From Rudaea sp. 3F27F6 (lineage in GTDB: Bacteria; Pseudomonadota; Gammaproteobacteria; Xanthomonadales; Rhodanobacteraceae), in contig NZ_SCNG01000001.1 in the NCBI RefSeq assembly GCF_005503555.1, positions 1,178,001-1,242,000 of the forward strand: a DNA stretch of 64,000 bases. The letters are read 5' to 3'. Below the pieces are notes generated by a model. It saw only the letters and a program-made list of their open reading frames with translations. It searched no databases and had not been told where the DNA came from. The translations under genes were made by a program, and so were the position numbers. Shown here one piece after another: positions 47,839-56,034 of this stretch; positions within the stretch are counted from its first letter, which is position 1; each line of letters opens with the position of its first letter.

Positions 47839-48001
47839 GGCGGGTCGGCGAGAGCGAAAAGGCTGCTGAAGATAGCAAGCGACGGGGCCGCATCACAATG
47901 GATACGCTCTTCGCGGCGGCAAATCGGCGCACGCGGTGCACAAGGTGGCAGCGATGAGATGCGTTGCCGAAACGCAGCGATTCCGCGGCCGGATGCGACG
48001 C

Positions 48002-48517
48002 TCAGAGGAACAAATACCAGAACAGAGCGACCTCGTTCGGCCGATCGCCAAGCGCCGAGTAAAGCTGCTTGTCGTAGCCGCCGAGGACGAAACCGTAGCG
48101 CTTGTAGAAGCGGCATGCGGGAACGTTGTTCGACTGCGTCTCCAGCCTCAGTCCGGGCAGCCCGCGCTGGCGAGCCCATTCGACTGCGCGATCCATCAGA
48201 CGGATGCCGACACCGGTGCCGCGCGCGCCGCGATCGACGGCGAAGTCGTCGATCAACGCATAGCGGTTCCAGCTTTCGGAGACGAGGATGTAGCCGCCCA
48301 CGCGACCGGCGCTGCGCGCAACCGCAAGCATGCTGTCGGGGCCGACGTCGGCGAAATCCTCCTCGGCGAATCCGTAGGTTTTGCGATAGGCAGCGACCGG
48401 CACGATCTGCTTGAACGGGTTGTCGTACGGCGGCACCAGCTCACGCGTCACGTCGAAAGAGAAATCGCATTGCGCCACGTCCGCGGGCAGGAGCCGGTCC
48501 AGATTTTCGACGATCAT
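48002..48517 (-). CDS. GNAT acetyltransferase resembling streptothricin acetyltransferases (Sat/Nat)
   Basis: 171 residues from ATG 48517; the frame extends to 48559 without support. The Sat-type signature is seen in order: 'WNRYALIDDFAVDRGARGTGVGIRLMDRAVEWARQRGLPGLRLETQSNN' split over residues about 95-145 (with the acetyl-CoA loop RGTGVG), then 'ACRFYKRYGFVLGGYD' and the closing 'ALFWYLFL'. Known members acetylate the beta-lysine of streptothricin antibiotics. Whether this one does so is unproven, and it may be an intrinsic chromosomal homologue. It stands alone, with no resistance cassette or integron site around it. Confidence 0.75.
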   Translation of the reverse strand: MIVENLDRLLPADVAQCDFSFDVTRELVPPYDNPFKQIVPVAAYRKTYGFAEEDFADVGPDSMLAVARSAGRVGGYILVSESWNRYALIDDFAVDRGARGTGVGIRLMDRAVEWARQRGLPGLRLETQSNNVPACRFYKRYGFVLGGYDKQLYSALGDRPNEVALFWYLFL

Positions 48518-48739
48518 TCTTCTACTTCCATGCTTTCGTAATGCGGCGGATTGGGCCAACGCGCGCCGGTCGTTGCGGCCGGTCAGGCGCAGCGTCTGTG
48601 AACGCAGCGAGGACCTTGTGCGGCTTGCCCATCAGGAAGAAGGCGACGCGGCACGAGGACGGCGAAACGGCAACGCAGGCGCCGGTGCAGCGCACGGCGC
48701 GGAGATCGACTCCACCGGCCGCGCGCTGCCGGCGCAGCG

Positions 48740-49456
48740 CTAGTTCTGCTTCGGCTGCGGGAACGCCTCTTTGGCCGCGCCTTCGGGCACTTTCAGCGTC
48801 TCCACGTCGCCGACGGTCACGCGCCCGGTGATGCGTTCGATCATCGCGTTGCGCGAAGAGGTTTGACGGCGCAAATATTCCGCGCCGTTCTCGCCCGCAG
48901 CCCCCTGCCCCGTCTCGTACACGAGAACGTTGCCGCTGAAGCCGACGCGCGAACCGGTCACGGCCTTCGCCTGCTGACTGAACACGCCCAGCGCGCGCGG
49001 TATGGCCACGTCGTCGCCGTACTTCGCTTCGAGATCGGCGAAGATGTCGCCGGCATCGCGCTTTTCCTTTTCGCTCAGGCTCGCGTAGGCAGCCTGCAAC
49101 GAGGTCATTGCCAGATCGCCCGACGCCTCGGCCGCGATGCCGAGCCAGGCTGTGCCGCGCGCGCGATCGACCGGCACACCGATGCCCTTGTAGTACATCA
49201 GCCCGGCGTTGTACTGCGCCACTTTGTTGGCCCAGAAGCCGGCCAGCTCGAACAGGCGCAGGGCCTCGCGGTAGTCCTTCTTTTTCAGATAGAACTGCGC
49301 CTTGTATTCGAAATATTTGCCGGGAAGGAAATTGCCCGGCGGATCGGTGTTGCCGCCGCCCATGGCGAAGATGTTGTTCGGCTGTGCCTGCGCACCGAGG
49401 CTCAGGCCGAGCAGCAGAAGCACGAAGACGTTGCGGATGATGCTGAGCTTGCGCAT
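48740..49456 (-). CDS. Secreted Sel1-like repeat protein
   Basis: 238 residues with GGGAGG before the ATG at 49456. Signal peptide about 1-24 (ending LGAQAQ). A TPR/Sel1-type region covers about 45-115: 'YKAQFYLKKKDYREALRLFELAGFWANKVAQYNAGLMYYKGIGVPVDRARGTAWLGIAAEA'. The C-terminal half is unassigned and ends KQN. Sel1 repeats usually mediate protein-protein contacts at the envelope. It is downstream of the large histidine kinase gene (78 bp) on the same strand. The spacer 48518-48739 on its other side shows no gene. Confidence 0.8.
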   Translation of the reverse strand: MRKLSIIRNVFVLLLLGLSLGAQAQPNNIFAMGGGNTDPPGNFLPGKYFEYKAQFYLKKKDYREALRLFELAGFWANKVAQYNAGLMYYKGIGVPVDRARGTAWLGIAAEASGDLAMTSLQAAYASLSEKEKRDAGDIFADLEAKYGDDVAIPRALGVFSQQAKAVTGSRVGFSGNVLVYETGQGAAGENGAEYLRRQTSSRNAMIERITGRVTVGDVETLKVPEGAAKEAFPQPKQN

Positions 49457-49534
49457 GCGAACCTCCCGGCAGAAGTTGTCCCTAACCCGAGACGAGGAAC
49501 AACGGCAGATCGTCGCGGACCAGTATGCCTGCCG

Positions 49535-51601
49535 TCATCCTACCAGCGAACGCCGCGGCATGCCGCGCAGTTCCAGGGCGAATTCCACCCCGGAACCGTC
49601 GGCGAGATTGCTCGCCTGCGCCTTGCCGTGATGCAGCTCGGCGATCAGGCGCACGATCGACAGACCCAGACCCAGGTGCGGCGGTTCGGCCGGCGCGCCG
49701 GTGACCACCGTGACTTTCTGCGCGCTCGACGGGCGCACGCTGACCAGCGAGTCGAACAGGCGGTCGGCCATGCTGCTCGGCAGCGGCGGGCCCTGGTTGG
49801 CGACGCTGACGATCGCACCGTCACCGTGCACGTGCAGCGCAATGCGGATCCAGCCGTCCTCGGGGGTGAAACTCTTTGCGTTGTCGATCAGCTTGTCGAG
49901 CGCCTGCGCGATCAGCTCGGGCGCACCGTGCATGACGAGCCGCGCCGCCGGCAGGTCGGCTTCGACGCGGCGCGGCGCAAGCAGCGGCCGGTACGCATCG
50001 ACGCAGCCGCGCACGACCGCGGCGAGATCGAATTCTTCCGCATCGACGCCGGCGATCGCGCGCTCCATGCGGCTCGCCTCGCTCATCGCGCGCACGATCG
50101 CGCCGAGACGCTCGGCGCCGCTGCGCGCGCGCACGAGGTAGGTACGCGCATCGGTGGACACCGCCTGCTGGTCGAGGTTGTCGAGCGAGGATTTGACGAT
50201 CGCGAGCGGCGTCTGCAGTTCGTGCGACAGCTTCGACGCCAGGGTGCGCAAATAATCCGTGTAAGCGGCGACTTCGTCGAGCAAGTGCGAGAAGCTGCGC
50301 GCAAGGTCGCCGAGTTCGTCCTTGGCGCCGATCAGCGGCAGCGGCGCATTGTCGAGTTTGCCGCGCGCGTGCTGGGCGCGCTCGACCGCGTCGCGCAGGC
50401 GGCGGATGCGCAGGCCGAGCACGCCGGCGAACGCGAACAGAATCGCGCCGGCGAAAACCAGCGCGCCGAGGCTCGCGCCGATCAGAATCAGCAGCGCGCG
50501 GTTGGTCAGCAGCGGCAGCGCGTCGCCCGACTGTTCGAGCAGCAGCGCGCCGCGCACCTCGTTGTTCTCCTTCAACGGCACCGCCGCGGCGAGCACGACC
50601 GAACTCTGGCCCGCCGCCGCGAGGCTCGGCGCGGGATGCCAGGCCGTCGCAGCAACGCCCGACAGCGCCTGCCAGATCTCGGGCGAGGACAGGCGCGGCA
50701 GGTTGGTCGCGAAATCCTGCGCGCGGGTCATGTCGGGCGCGATCAGGCTGCGGTAGATCAGGTTCTCGAACCAGCGCCGCAGCGCCGGTGCCGTGGCCTT
50801 CGATGCCGGCGCTTCGAGCTGGCCGGACTCGGCGATCACCCAGCCTTCCGCGCTGAGCACGCGCACGCGCATACCGTCGGGCGCGAACTGGGCGAGGTCT
50901 TCGGACAGGCTCGGCGAGCGCAGCAGCAGCGGCCGCAGTTCGATGTGCGCGTTGTTCGGCGAATCGGCGTCGAACTCGTTGAGAGTCAGCGAGTCGGGCA
51001 TCTGCGTGCGCGGCAGGCGCAGCTCGACGCGATAACCGTTCGCGTCTTCCTGCCAGACCGCGCTGAGCACTTGCGGCAGCGACTCGCCTTCGCCGTCGAG
51101 CACGCGCGCATCGAACCGGCCCGGCGCGGCGCTGGCAAGCAGGTAGCGGCGCAGATCGTTGTCGTGGGCAAGACTCAGGGTCAGATGATCGCGCAACAAC
51201 GCATTCGAGTCGTTCGCGTCCGCACGCGTGCGCGTGGTGTCGCGCACGACCGCGAGCAGGTACAGATAATCGCCGTCCACGCACAGCAGCAGCTTGGCTT
51301 TCTGCGCATCGTCGGCCGGACCGATGTTCTGCGCGAACGGCATCAGCGCGGCCCAGTCGTCGGCATAGCCGTCGACGCGCATATCCTGCGCGCACGGATG
51401 CACGTAGAACGCCTGCCCCGCCGGCGGCAGTACGGTCTTGAGCGCGGCCAGGCTGCGCGCAAGCGCCTTGGCCGAGGCGGTCAGGGTCTGTTCCTGGCCC
51501 TGGCGCAGCAACTCCTCCATCTGGCGCACGATCAGCCAGCCCGCGAGCGGCAGGGCCAGCGTGGAGAGGGCGAGTAGCAACAATTTGAAACGCAGCGACA
51601 T
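49535..51601 (-). CDS. Large sensor histidine kinase, resembling the proteobacterial dedicated-sortase-system kinase
   Basis: 688 residues from ATG 51601. An N-terminal helix (about 5-27) is followed by a large periplasmic region (about 30-365) with a carbohydrate-binding-like first half ('DGYADDWAALMPF', 'LTLSLAHDND', 'YRVELRLPRTQMP'), helix 2 (about 368-395), HAMP, DHp 'LASKLSHELQTPLAIVKSSLDNL', and a catalytic domain with 'LIDNAKSFTPEDGWI', 'NQGPPLP' and 'HLGLGLSIVRLI'. The size and this layout recall kinases of the proteobacterial dedicated sortase system (TIGR03785 type, from memory and not searched). No sortase gene is in the window, and a small membrane protein gene separates it from its regulator. 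Confidence 0.8.
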   Translation of the reverse strand: MSLRFKLLLLALSTLALPLAGWLIVRQMEELLRQGQEQTLTASAKALARSLAALKTVLPPAGQAFYVHPCAQDMRVDGYADDWAALMPFAQNIGPADDAQKAKLLLCVDGDYLYLLAVVRDTTRTRADANDSNALLRDHLTLSLAHDNDLRRYLLASAAPGRFDARVLDGEGESLPQVLSAVWQEDANGYRVELRLPRTQMPDSLTLNEFDADSPNNAHIELRPLLLRSPSLSEDLAQFAPDGMRVRVLSAEGWVIAESGQLEAPASKATAPALRRWFENLIYRSLIAPDMTRAQDFATNLPRLSSPEIWQALSGVAATAWHPAPSLAAAGQSSVVLAAAVPLKENNEVRGALLLEQSGDALPLLTNRALLILIGASLGALVFAGAILFAFAGVLGLRIRRLRDAVERAQHARGKLDNAPLPLIGAKDELGDLARSFSHLLDEVAAYTDYLRTLASKLSHELQTPLAIVKSSLDNLDQQAVSTDARTYLVRARSGAERLGAIVRAMSEASRMERAIAGVDAEEFDLAAVVRGCVDAYRPLLAPRRVEADLPAARLVMHGAPELIAQALDKLIDNAKSFTPEDGWIRIALHVHGDGAIVSVANQGPPLPSSMADRLFDSLVSVRPSSAQKVTVVTGAPAEPPHLGLGLSIVRLIAELHHGKAQASNLADGSGVEFALELRGMPRRSLVG

Positions 51602-51613
51602 CAAACGAGCCGG

Positions 51614-52225
51614 CTAGTGCCAAAACGCGCGACGCAAGGGCGCCGCGAGTGCGTCATCGAACACGATGCCGGACATCGTCTTTGCGAATGTCGCACAGGC
51701 CAACGGCGAACCTGACTTACCATGCATCTCCGCAAGCAGGCCAGCAACACCCACAGAAGCGCCTCGCGTCTTGTCGATGAACGTGTTGGTCAGAACCTTG
51801 AATTCGTAGTGTTTTCCGGAGCGTCCGTCGAGTTTTATCGGCTCGAACTTCTCACCCAATTCGGCGAGCTCTTCACTTGACTTCGAACGGTATGGTCCGA
51901 ACTGGCTGCTTAGAAGAAATTCCACATCTTTCATGTCCATCGACGCGTGCATGCTCCAGAATTTATTGAGCTGACGCACGCCGATGCCGCTGCCAAAGAC
52001 GAGAAATGCCCAGTAGACCATCAACACCATCACTGGGACGATCGACCAGCGCTTGAATGGCGACATCTGTGGATCGAGAGTCAAAGCGACCAGGATGCCG
52101 AGCACCAAAGCAAGCGCAGCCAGTACATGCACGAATCGCGGAACCCAATAGCCATTCTTCCGCCAGTTCAGAAACCCAACGATTACAAAAGCTATCGCAA
52201 CGAGCCATCCAAACGAATCGCGCAA
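51614..52225 (-). CDS. Membrane protein of unknown function inserted between kinase and regulator genes
   Basis: 203 residues; TTG start (52225-52223) supported by a strong AAGGAG 8 nt upstream. Two or three membrane helices lie in the first half ('GWLVAIAFVIVGFLNW', 'FVHVLAALALVLGILVAL', 'WSIVPVMVLMVYWAFLVFG'). A soluble C-terminal half has 'DVEFLLSSQFGPYRSKSSEELAEL' and 'TNTFIDKTRGASVGVAGLLAEMHGKSG'. I do not recognise the family. Its codon use is visibly less GC-biased than the flanking two-component genes, which suggests a later insertion into the operon. It lies 25 bp after the regulator and 12 bp before the kinase. Confidence 0.75.
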   Translation of the reverse strand: MRDSFGWLVAIAFVIVGFLNWRKNGYWVPRFVHVLAALALVLGILVALTLDPQMSPFKRWSIVPVMVLMVYWAFLVFGSGIGVRQLNKFWSMHASMDMKDVEFLLSSQFGPYRSKSSEELAELGEKFEPIKLDGRSGKHYEFKVLTNTFIDKTRGASVGVAGLLAEMHGKSGSPLACATFAKTMSGIVFDDALAAPLRRAFWH

Positions 52226-52250
52226 AGAAATTTCTCCTTAACGAAGAATT

Positions 52251-52940
52251 CTACGGCCGCCAACGATACCCGGCGCCATGCACCGTCTCGATCGCATCGA
52301 AAGACTCATCGATGGCGAGGAATTTTTTGCGGATGCGCTTGATGTGCGAGGTGATCGTCGCATCGTCGACGACGACCTGCGCTTCGCGCATCAACTGGTC
52401 GCGGTTCTTTACGTGACCGGGGAAGCGGACCAGGGTGTGGATCATCCAGAACTCGGTCACCGTCAACGGCACTTCGACGTTGTTCCAGGTCACGCGCATG
52501 CGCTCGGCTTCGAGTTTGAGCGGTCCGTGCTCGACTACGGTTTCCTTTGACGCTGGCTTGTTCAGCGAATCGACGCGGCGGAACAGGGCGCTGATGCGCG
52601 CGGCGAGATGGTGCAGGCTGACGTCCTTGGTCAGGTAATCGTCGGCGCCGAGACGCAGGCCGGAAATCACGTCGAAATCCGAATCGCGCGCGGTCAGGAA
52701 CAGAATCGGCAGGGTCGGCGACTGCGCACGCAGCTCGCGGCACAGCTCGAAGCCGCCCTCGGGCTCGTCGCCGAGGCCGACGTCGATGATGACGAGCTCG
52801 GGCAGGCGCTGCGCGAAAGCGCGGCTCGCGTCCGGGCGCGTGGCGAAGCCCTGCGTCGTATAGCCGAAGCGGTTGAGCGCTTCGACATAGTTCGCGCGGA
52901 TCGCGGGTTCGTCTTCGACGATGGCGATGTGGCGGCCCAT
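52251..52940 (-). CDS. Winged-helix response regulator partner of the large kinase
   Basis: 229 residues from ATG 52940; the frame upstream to 53075 is unsupported. The receiver has VEDEP (8-12), phospho-acceptor Asp53 (IIDVGLG) and the switch Lys in 'DDYLTKDVSLHHLAARISALFRRVD', with KD instead of the usual KP. The C-terminal OmpR-type winged helix has 'LTVTEFWMIHTLVRFPGHVKNRDQLM' and 'TITSHIKRIRKKF'. This resembles the regulator of the proteobacterial dedicated sortase system (TIGR03787 type, from memory). It diverges from small ORF 53142 and the secreted protein at 53277. Confidence 0.88.
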   Translation of the reverse strand: MGRHIAIVEDEPAIRANYVEALNRFGYTTQGFATRPDASRAFAQRLPELVIIDVGLGDEPEGGFELCRELRAQSPTLPILFLTARDSDFDVISGLRLGADDYLTKDVSLHHLAARISALFRRVDSLNKPASKETVVEHGPLKLEAERMRVTWNNVEVPLTVTEFWMIHTLVRFPGHVKNRDQLMREAQVVVDDATITSHIKRIRKKFLAIDESFDAIETVHGAGYRWRP

Positions 52941-53141
52941 GGTGGAAAGTCCTGCATGATGAGGTGTGCGCAGCTTACGCAACGCGCCCCGCGCCCGGCA
53001 ATGCCGCCGGCGCATTTGCCACGGCTTCGCCAGATTTGATCGCAGACGCGCCGCAATCGGGCACATTGCGTTCATGCGCGAACGCGAAGATCACCGCACG
53101 GCCATCCCCGGCCGCATCCTTCGACGAAAAAGCCGCCCGCC

Positions 53142-53255
53142 ATGAACACCAGCCGCCCCGAACCGAATCTCGAATTGCACCAGACCGAACCGTTCCGCGT
53201 CGTCTTCGCCCTACTCGCGCTCGTGCTCGGCGCGGTCGCTGCGCTACAGTTCTGA
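53142..53255 (+). CDS. Possible small membrane protein (37 residues)
   Basis: Short frame beginning MNTSRPEPNLELHQTEPF and ending AALQF. The first half is polar and acidic; the second (about residues 18-35) is one strongly hydrophobic helix. Good third-position GC and the clear polar/membrane split favour a real single-pass protein, but there is no strong ribosome site, so this is tentative. It starts about 200 bp from the divergent response regulator and ends 21 bp before the next gene. Confidence 0.4.
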   Translation: MNTSRPEPNLELHQTEPFRVVFALLALVLGAVAALQF

Positions 53256-53276
53256 TACTCAAAACAGGGGGTTTGC

Positions 53277-54545
53277 ATGCGTGCGTCTTTCTGGCTCGGG
53301 ATGACGTTGTTCTGCGCACATGCATTTGCCGGAACAGAGCCGGTCGCCCCATCCTGGCAGGGCGAATGGGGACAATGGAGGCAGTCGCCGCCCGGAACAA
53401 ACCCCGCGCTGACCGGCAGCAGCATTTCCATCTCCGCCTGCTCGCCGGCGGACGGAACCTGCCGGCTCCGGCTGGAAGCCGCATCCGATAGGGGCCGCTG
53501 CAGTTTCGTCGGCAAAAACGCAGGACAAGAAATGCGACTAACGTCACCCGTGACCGCAACTGTCGCCGTCCGCGGATTCGATGGAAGCGCGCACGACTGC
53601 CGAATCGATCTCGCCCTGGATGCGACGGACAGCTTGCGGCAGATTCGCGCGTCCTTGAGCGGAGACGAATGCGGCTACTTCTGTGCCCACGATGTGATCG
53701 TGCCGGAAACCCATCCATTTCGTACCAATGCCTCCTATCCGCAGCAGGCGGTCGCGGACTGCTTCGCGGATCAGCGTGCATCACGCCGATCCTGGTGTCT
53801 CAACACAGATTTGCAGGCGCAAGAAAAACGCTTGAACGAACTGAGCAACACTTACGCCGAACTCAGCCACGATGCCTCGAACCATTCGCTGTCACGCAGG
53901 TTGCCGACCGACCGCGAAACGCTTCTGGACACGTGCAACCGCTCGCAGCAGATCGAATCCTGCCTGAAATCGGGATTCGAGCGACTGGTGGTTAATTATT
54001 CGCACGAAACGGATGCGGCCCGGAGCGCTCACGATGCACTGGAAGTGCAACTGGCCGCGAAAGGCGACGCCGGGCGAGCCGAAGCGCTTATCGACGCTTA
54101 CGCGGGAGTGTACAAACGACGCTTCCCGAACGGCTTGGTCGACGGTTCGACATTCACCTCGGAAAACATCCTGGAAGTCGTAAAGGTCTCGCCCGATACG
54201 GTCTACTTCCGCACGCATCTCGAGTTCTACAACGGGCATACCTGCGCCTTGTACGGGCTCGCAAGCTACATGCAGACAGGCACGTTCGTGTTCAACGATC
54301 CCAGCGGCGTCAAGGATGGGCTGCAGAATCGCACCTGCCGCATGCAGCTTCGTCTCGATGCCGAAGGCGCCGCACTTATCGACCCCGACCACGGCTGCAA
54401 TGTCTATTGCGGGGCTCGCGGCGGCATCGACGGCACCGCCTTCGCCGCCAAAGAGCGGGGCACGATTCGCTATATGAGCCTGCTCAAGAATTCGCGCCAG
54501 TACCAGGAATCGATCAAGCTGCTGCCCGCGCCGGCTGCGCCATAG
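53277..54545 (+). CDS. Secreted cysteine-rich protein with LprI-like central region
   Basis: 422 residues; a G-rich ribosome site lies 5 nt before the ATG. Signal peptide 1-18 (ending AHAFAG). Three parts follow. A beta-rich region at about 25-140 has 'SISACSPADGTCRLRLE' and 'GDECGYFCAHDVIVPETHPF'. A helical region at about 155-245 has 'CFADQRASRRSWCLNTDLQAQEKRLNELSNTYAEL', resembling the DUF1311/LprI lysozyme-inhibitor-like motif. A second beta-rich region at about 285-410 has 'HTCALYG', 'RTCRMQLRLDAEGAALIDPDHGCNVYCGARGGIDGTAF'. The two beta regions look like copies of one domain. Function is unknown; lysozyme inhibition or wall binding is only a guess. Confidence 0.75.
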   Translation: MRASFWLGMTLFCAHAFAGTEPVAPSWQGEWGQWRQSPPGTNPALTGSSISISACSPADGTCRLRLEAASDRGRCSFVGKNAGQEMRLTSPVTATVAVRGFDGSAHDCRIDLALDATDSLRQIRASLSGDECGYFCAHDVIVPETHPFRTNASYPQQAVADCFADQRASRRSWCLNTDLQAQEKRLNELSNTYAELSHDASNHSLSRRLPTDRETLLDTCNRSQQIESCLKSGFERLVVNYSHETDAARSAHDALEVQLAAKGDAGRAEALIDAYAGVYKRRFPNGLVDGSTFTSENILEVVKVSPDTVYFRTHLEFYNGHTCALYGLASYMQTGTFVFNDPSGVKDGLQNRTCRMQLRLDAEGAALIDPDHGCNVYCGARGGIDGTAFAAKERGTIRYMSLLKNSRQYQESIKLLPAPAAP

Positions 54546-54863
54546 CGTGCGCATGGGATTGCGCGGCGCGTCTGAGCGATGGCGCCGCGAGGATGTCTAC
54601 GTCCCGCTCCCGCTCACCGCATCGAAGCGCACGCGGCCGGATAAGGTTTCAGTCTGAGATCCGTTCGCCTTGAGCGTAGGCCCGAAGGGCCGGAGTCGAA
54701 AGGCGCTGGAAGTGGCGCTTCGACTTCGCTCGCTACGCGAGCTACGCTCAGCGCGAACGGAGATCGGAAATCTCAAACCGAGACGCCACCCGCTGCCGGG
54801 ACCGCTCGCTGCCATCCACCGCGACGCACTAGAATGCCCAATCCTTCCGCGCCGCGCCTACCC
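54546..54863. other. Intergenic region holding the left copy of a 100-bp palindromic repeat and a -10-like element
   Basis: 318 bp. It contains the repeat at 54661-54760 and, next to purU, a TAGAAT at 54830-54835 that resembles a -10 box. If so, the ATG at 54834 lies inside the promoter and purU starts at 54864. No other gene is seen. Confidence 0.5.
54661..54760 (+). repeat. 100-bp dispersed palindromic repeat, copy 1 (left of purU)
   Basis: Two related half-units point towards each other (ccgttcgccttgagcg... and its relative ...cagcgcgaacgg), a REP/BIME-like layout. The reverse complement equals copy 2 at 55783-55882 in 93 of 100 positions. Both copies carry the characteristic gtcgaa and gagcgta words. 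Confidence 0.85.
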
Positions 54864-55715
54864 ATGCGCCACGACTACATCCTCACCTTGTCCTGCCCGG
54901 ATCGCACCGGCATCGTCTATCGCGTCAGCGGACTGCTGTTCGAGTCGGCGTGCAATATTCTCGACGCGCAACAGTTCGGCGACGAAGAAACGCGGCGCTT
55001 CTTCCTGCGCATTCATTTCGACGTGGCCGCCGCGTCGGACATGGCCGCGCTCGAAGCCCGCTTCGGCGAACTTGCGCGCGAGTTCGGCATGGACTGGCAG
55101 ATCCGCGACGCGCGCAAGCGCGCGCGCCTGCTGATCCTGGTCAGCAAGCAGGGCCATTGCCTCAACGACCTGCTGTTTCGCGTGCGCAGCGGCCAGTTGC
55201 CGGTGGACATCGCCGCGGTCGCGTCCAATCACGACGACTTCGCCGAACTCGCCGCGTCGTATCGCGTACCGTTTCATCATCTGCCGGTCAACGGTGCGAC
55301 GCGCGAGGCGCAGGAAACCGCGATCGCCGGACTCGTCGCGAGCGAGCGCATCGATCTGGTCGTCCTTGCGCGCTACATGCAGATTCTTTCGCCGCAGCTC
55401 TGCGACGCGTTCGCCGGGCGCGCGATCAATATCCACCACAGCTTTCTGCCGAGCTTCAAGGGCGCCAAGCCGTATCATCAGGCGCACCAGCGCGGGGTGA
55501 AGGTGATCGGCGCGACGGCGCACTACGTCACGCGCGATCTCGACGAAGGCCCGATCATCGAGCAGGACGTCGCCCGCGTCGATCATGGCGCGACGCCGCG
55601 CGACCTCGTACGCATGGGCAGCGACATCGAGTCGCTCGTGCTCGCGCGCGCCGTGCGTTGGCACGTCGAGCACCGCATCCTGCTCAACGGCCATCGCACG
55701 GTCGTGTTTCGGTAA
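54864..55715 (+). CDS. purU: Formyltetrahydrofolate deformylase
   Basis: Hydrolyses 10-formyl-THF to formate and THF, balancing one-carbon units for purine synthesis. 283 residues from ATG 54864 (MRHDYILTLSCPDRTGIVYRV), close to the family's usual 280. An N-terminal ACT domain (about 1-75) is followed by the formyltransferase fold: 'KRARLLILVSKQGHCLNDLLFR', 'VASNHDDF', 'FHHLPVNG', 'VVLARYMQILSP', 'AINIHHSFLPSFKGAKPYHQA' with the catalytic Asn-His, and 'GATAHYVTRDLDEGPIIEQDV' with the catalytic Asp. ATG 54834 is in frame but overlaps a -10-like TAGAAT. The gene is flanked by inverted copies of a 100-bp repeat. Confidence 0.95.
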   Translation: MRHDYILTLSCPDRTGIVYRVSGLLFESACNILDAQQFGDEETRRFFLRIHFDVAAASDMAALEARFGELAREFGMDWQIRDARKRARLLILVSKQGHCLNDLLFRVRSGQLPVDIAAVASNHDDFAELAASYRVPFHHLPVNGATREAQETAIAGLVASERIDLVVLARYMQILSPQLCDAFAGRAINIHHSFLPSFKGAKPYHQAHQRGVKVIGATAHYVTRDLDEGPIIEQDVARVDHGATPRDLVRMGSDIESLVLARAVRWHVEHRILLNGHRTVVFR

Positions 55716-55782
55716 GCGGCTTCGCGAACGGGCGACCTGCCTGGCGGGTCGGGCAGTGTCTCAGTTTGAAATTTCAAAAATT

Positions 55783-55882
55783 CCGTTCGCGCTGAGCGTA
55801 GCTCGCGCAGCGAACGAAGTCGAAGCGCCACCCCAGGCGCCTTTCGACTCCGGCCCTTTGGGCCTACGCTCAAGGCGAACGG
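55783..55882 (-). repeat. 100-bp dispersed palindromic repeat, copy 2 (right of purU, inverted)
   Basis: Inverted relative to copy 1, with 7 differences in 100 bases, clustered in the centre between the two half-units. It lies in the 3' spacer of purU. Confidence 0.85.
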
Positions 55883-55910
55883 GTTTTGAACTGCTGCGCT
55901 TCTGAAGATC

Positions 55911-56021
55911 AAGAGCGTTTGCCACGGATTTGCACGGAAAGACACGGATAGAGCAGATCATTCAAATGCTCTATCCGCAGTTTTGGCTTTTTATCCGTGT
56001 TAATCCGTGGCAAACGCTCTT
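55911..56021. repeat. Long stem-loop with 20-bp perfect arms between convergent purU and rpe
   Basis: Arms aagagcgtttgccacggatt (55911-55930) and its exact complement at 56002-56021. A nested smaller stem is around 55947-55973 (atagagca/tgctctat), and cacgg/ccgtg words lie between. Similar gccacggat / atccgtgt words recur at 60664-60850. It sits where two convergent genes end, so it may serve as a bidirectional transcription stop even without U-tracts. Confidence 0.65.
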
Positions 56022-56034
56022 CCGCTCGCGCAGA

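Noticed and set aside
48863..51577. 904-codon plus-strand frame
   Set aside because: Antisense to the Sel1-like protein and large kinase genes; crosses their intergenic gap, His/Arg/Gln-rich.
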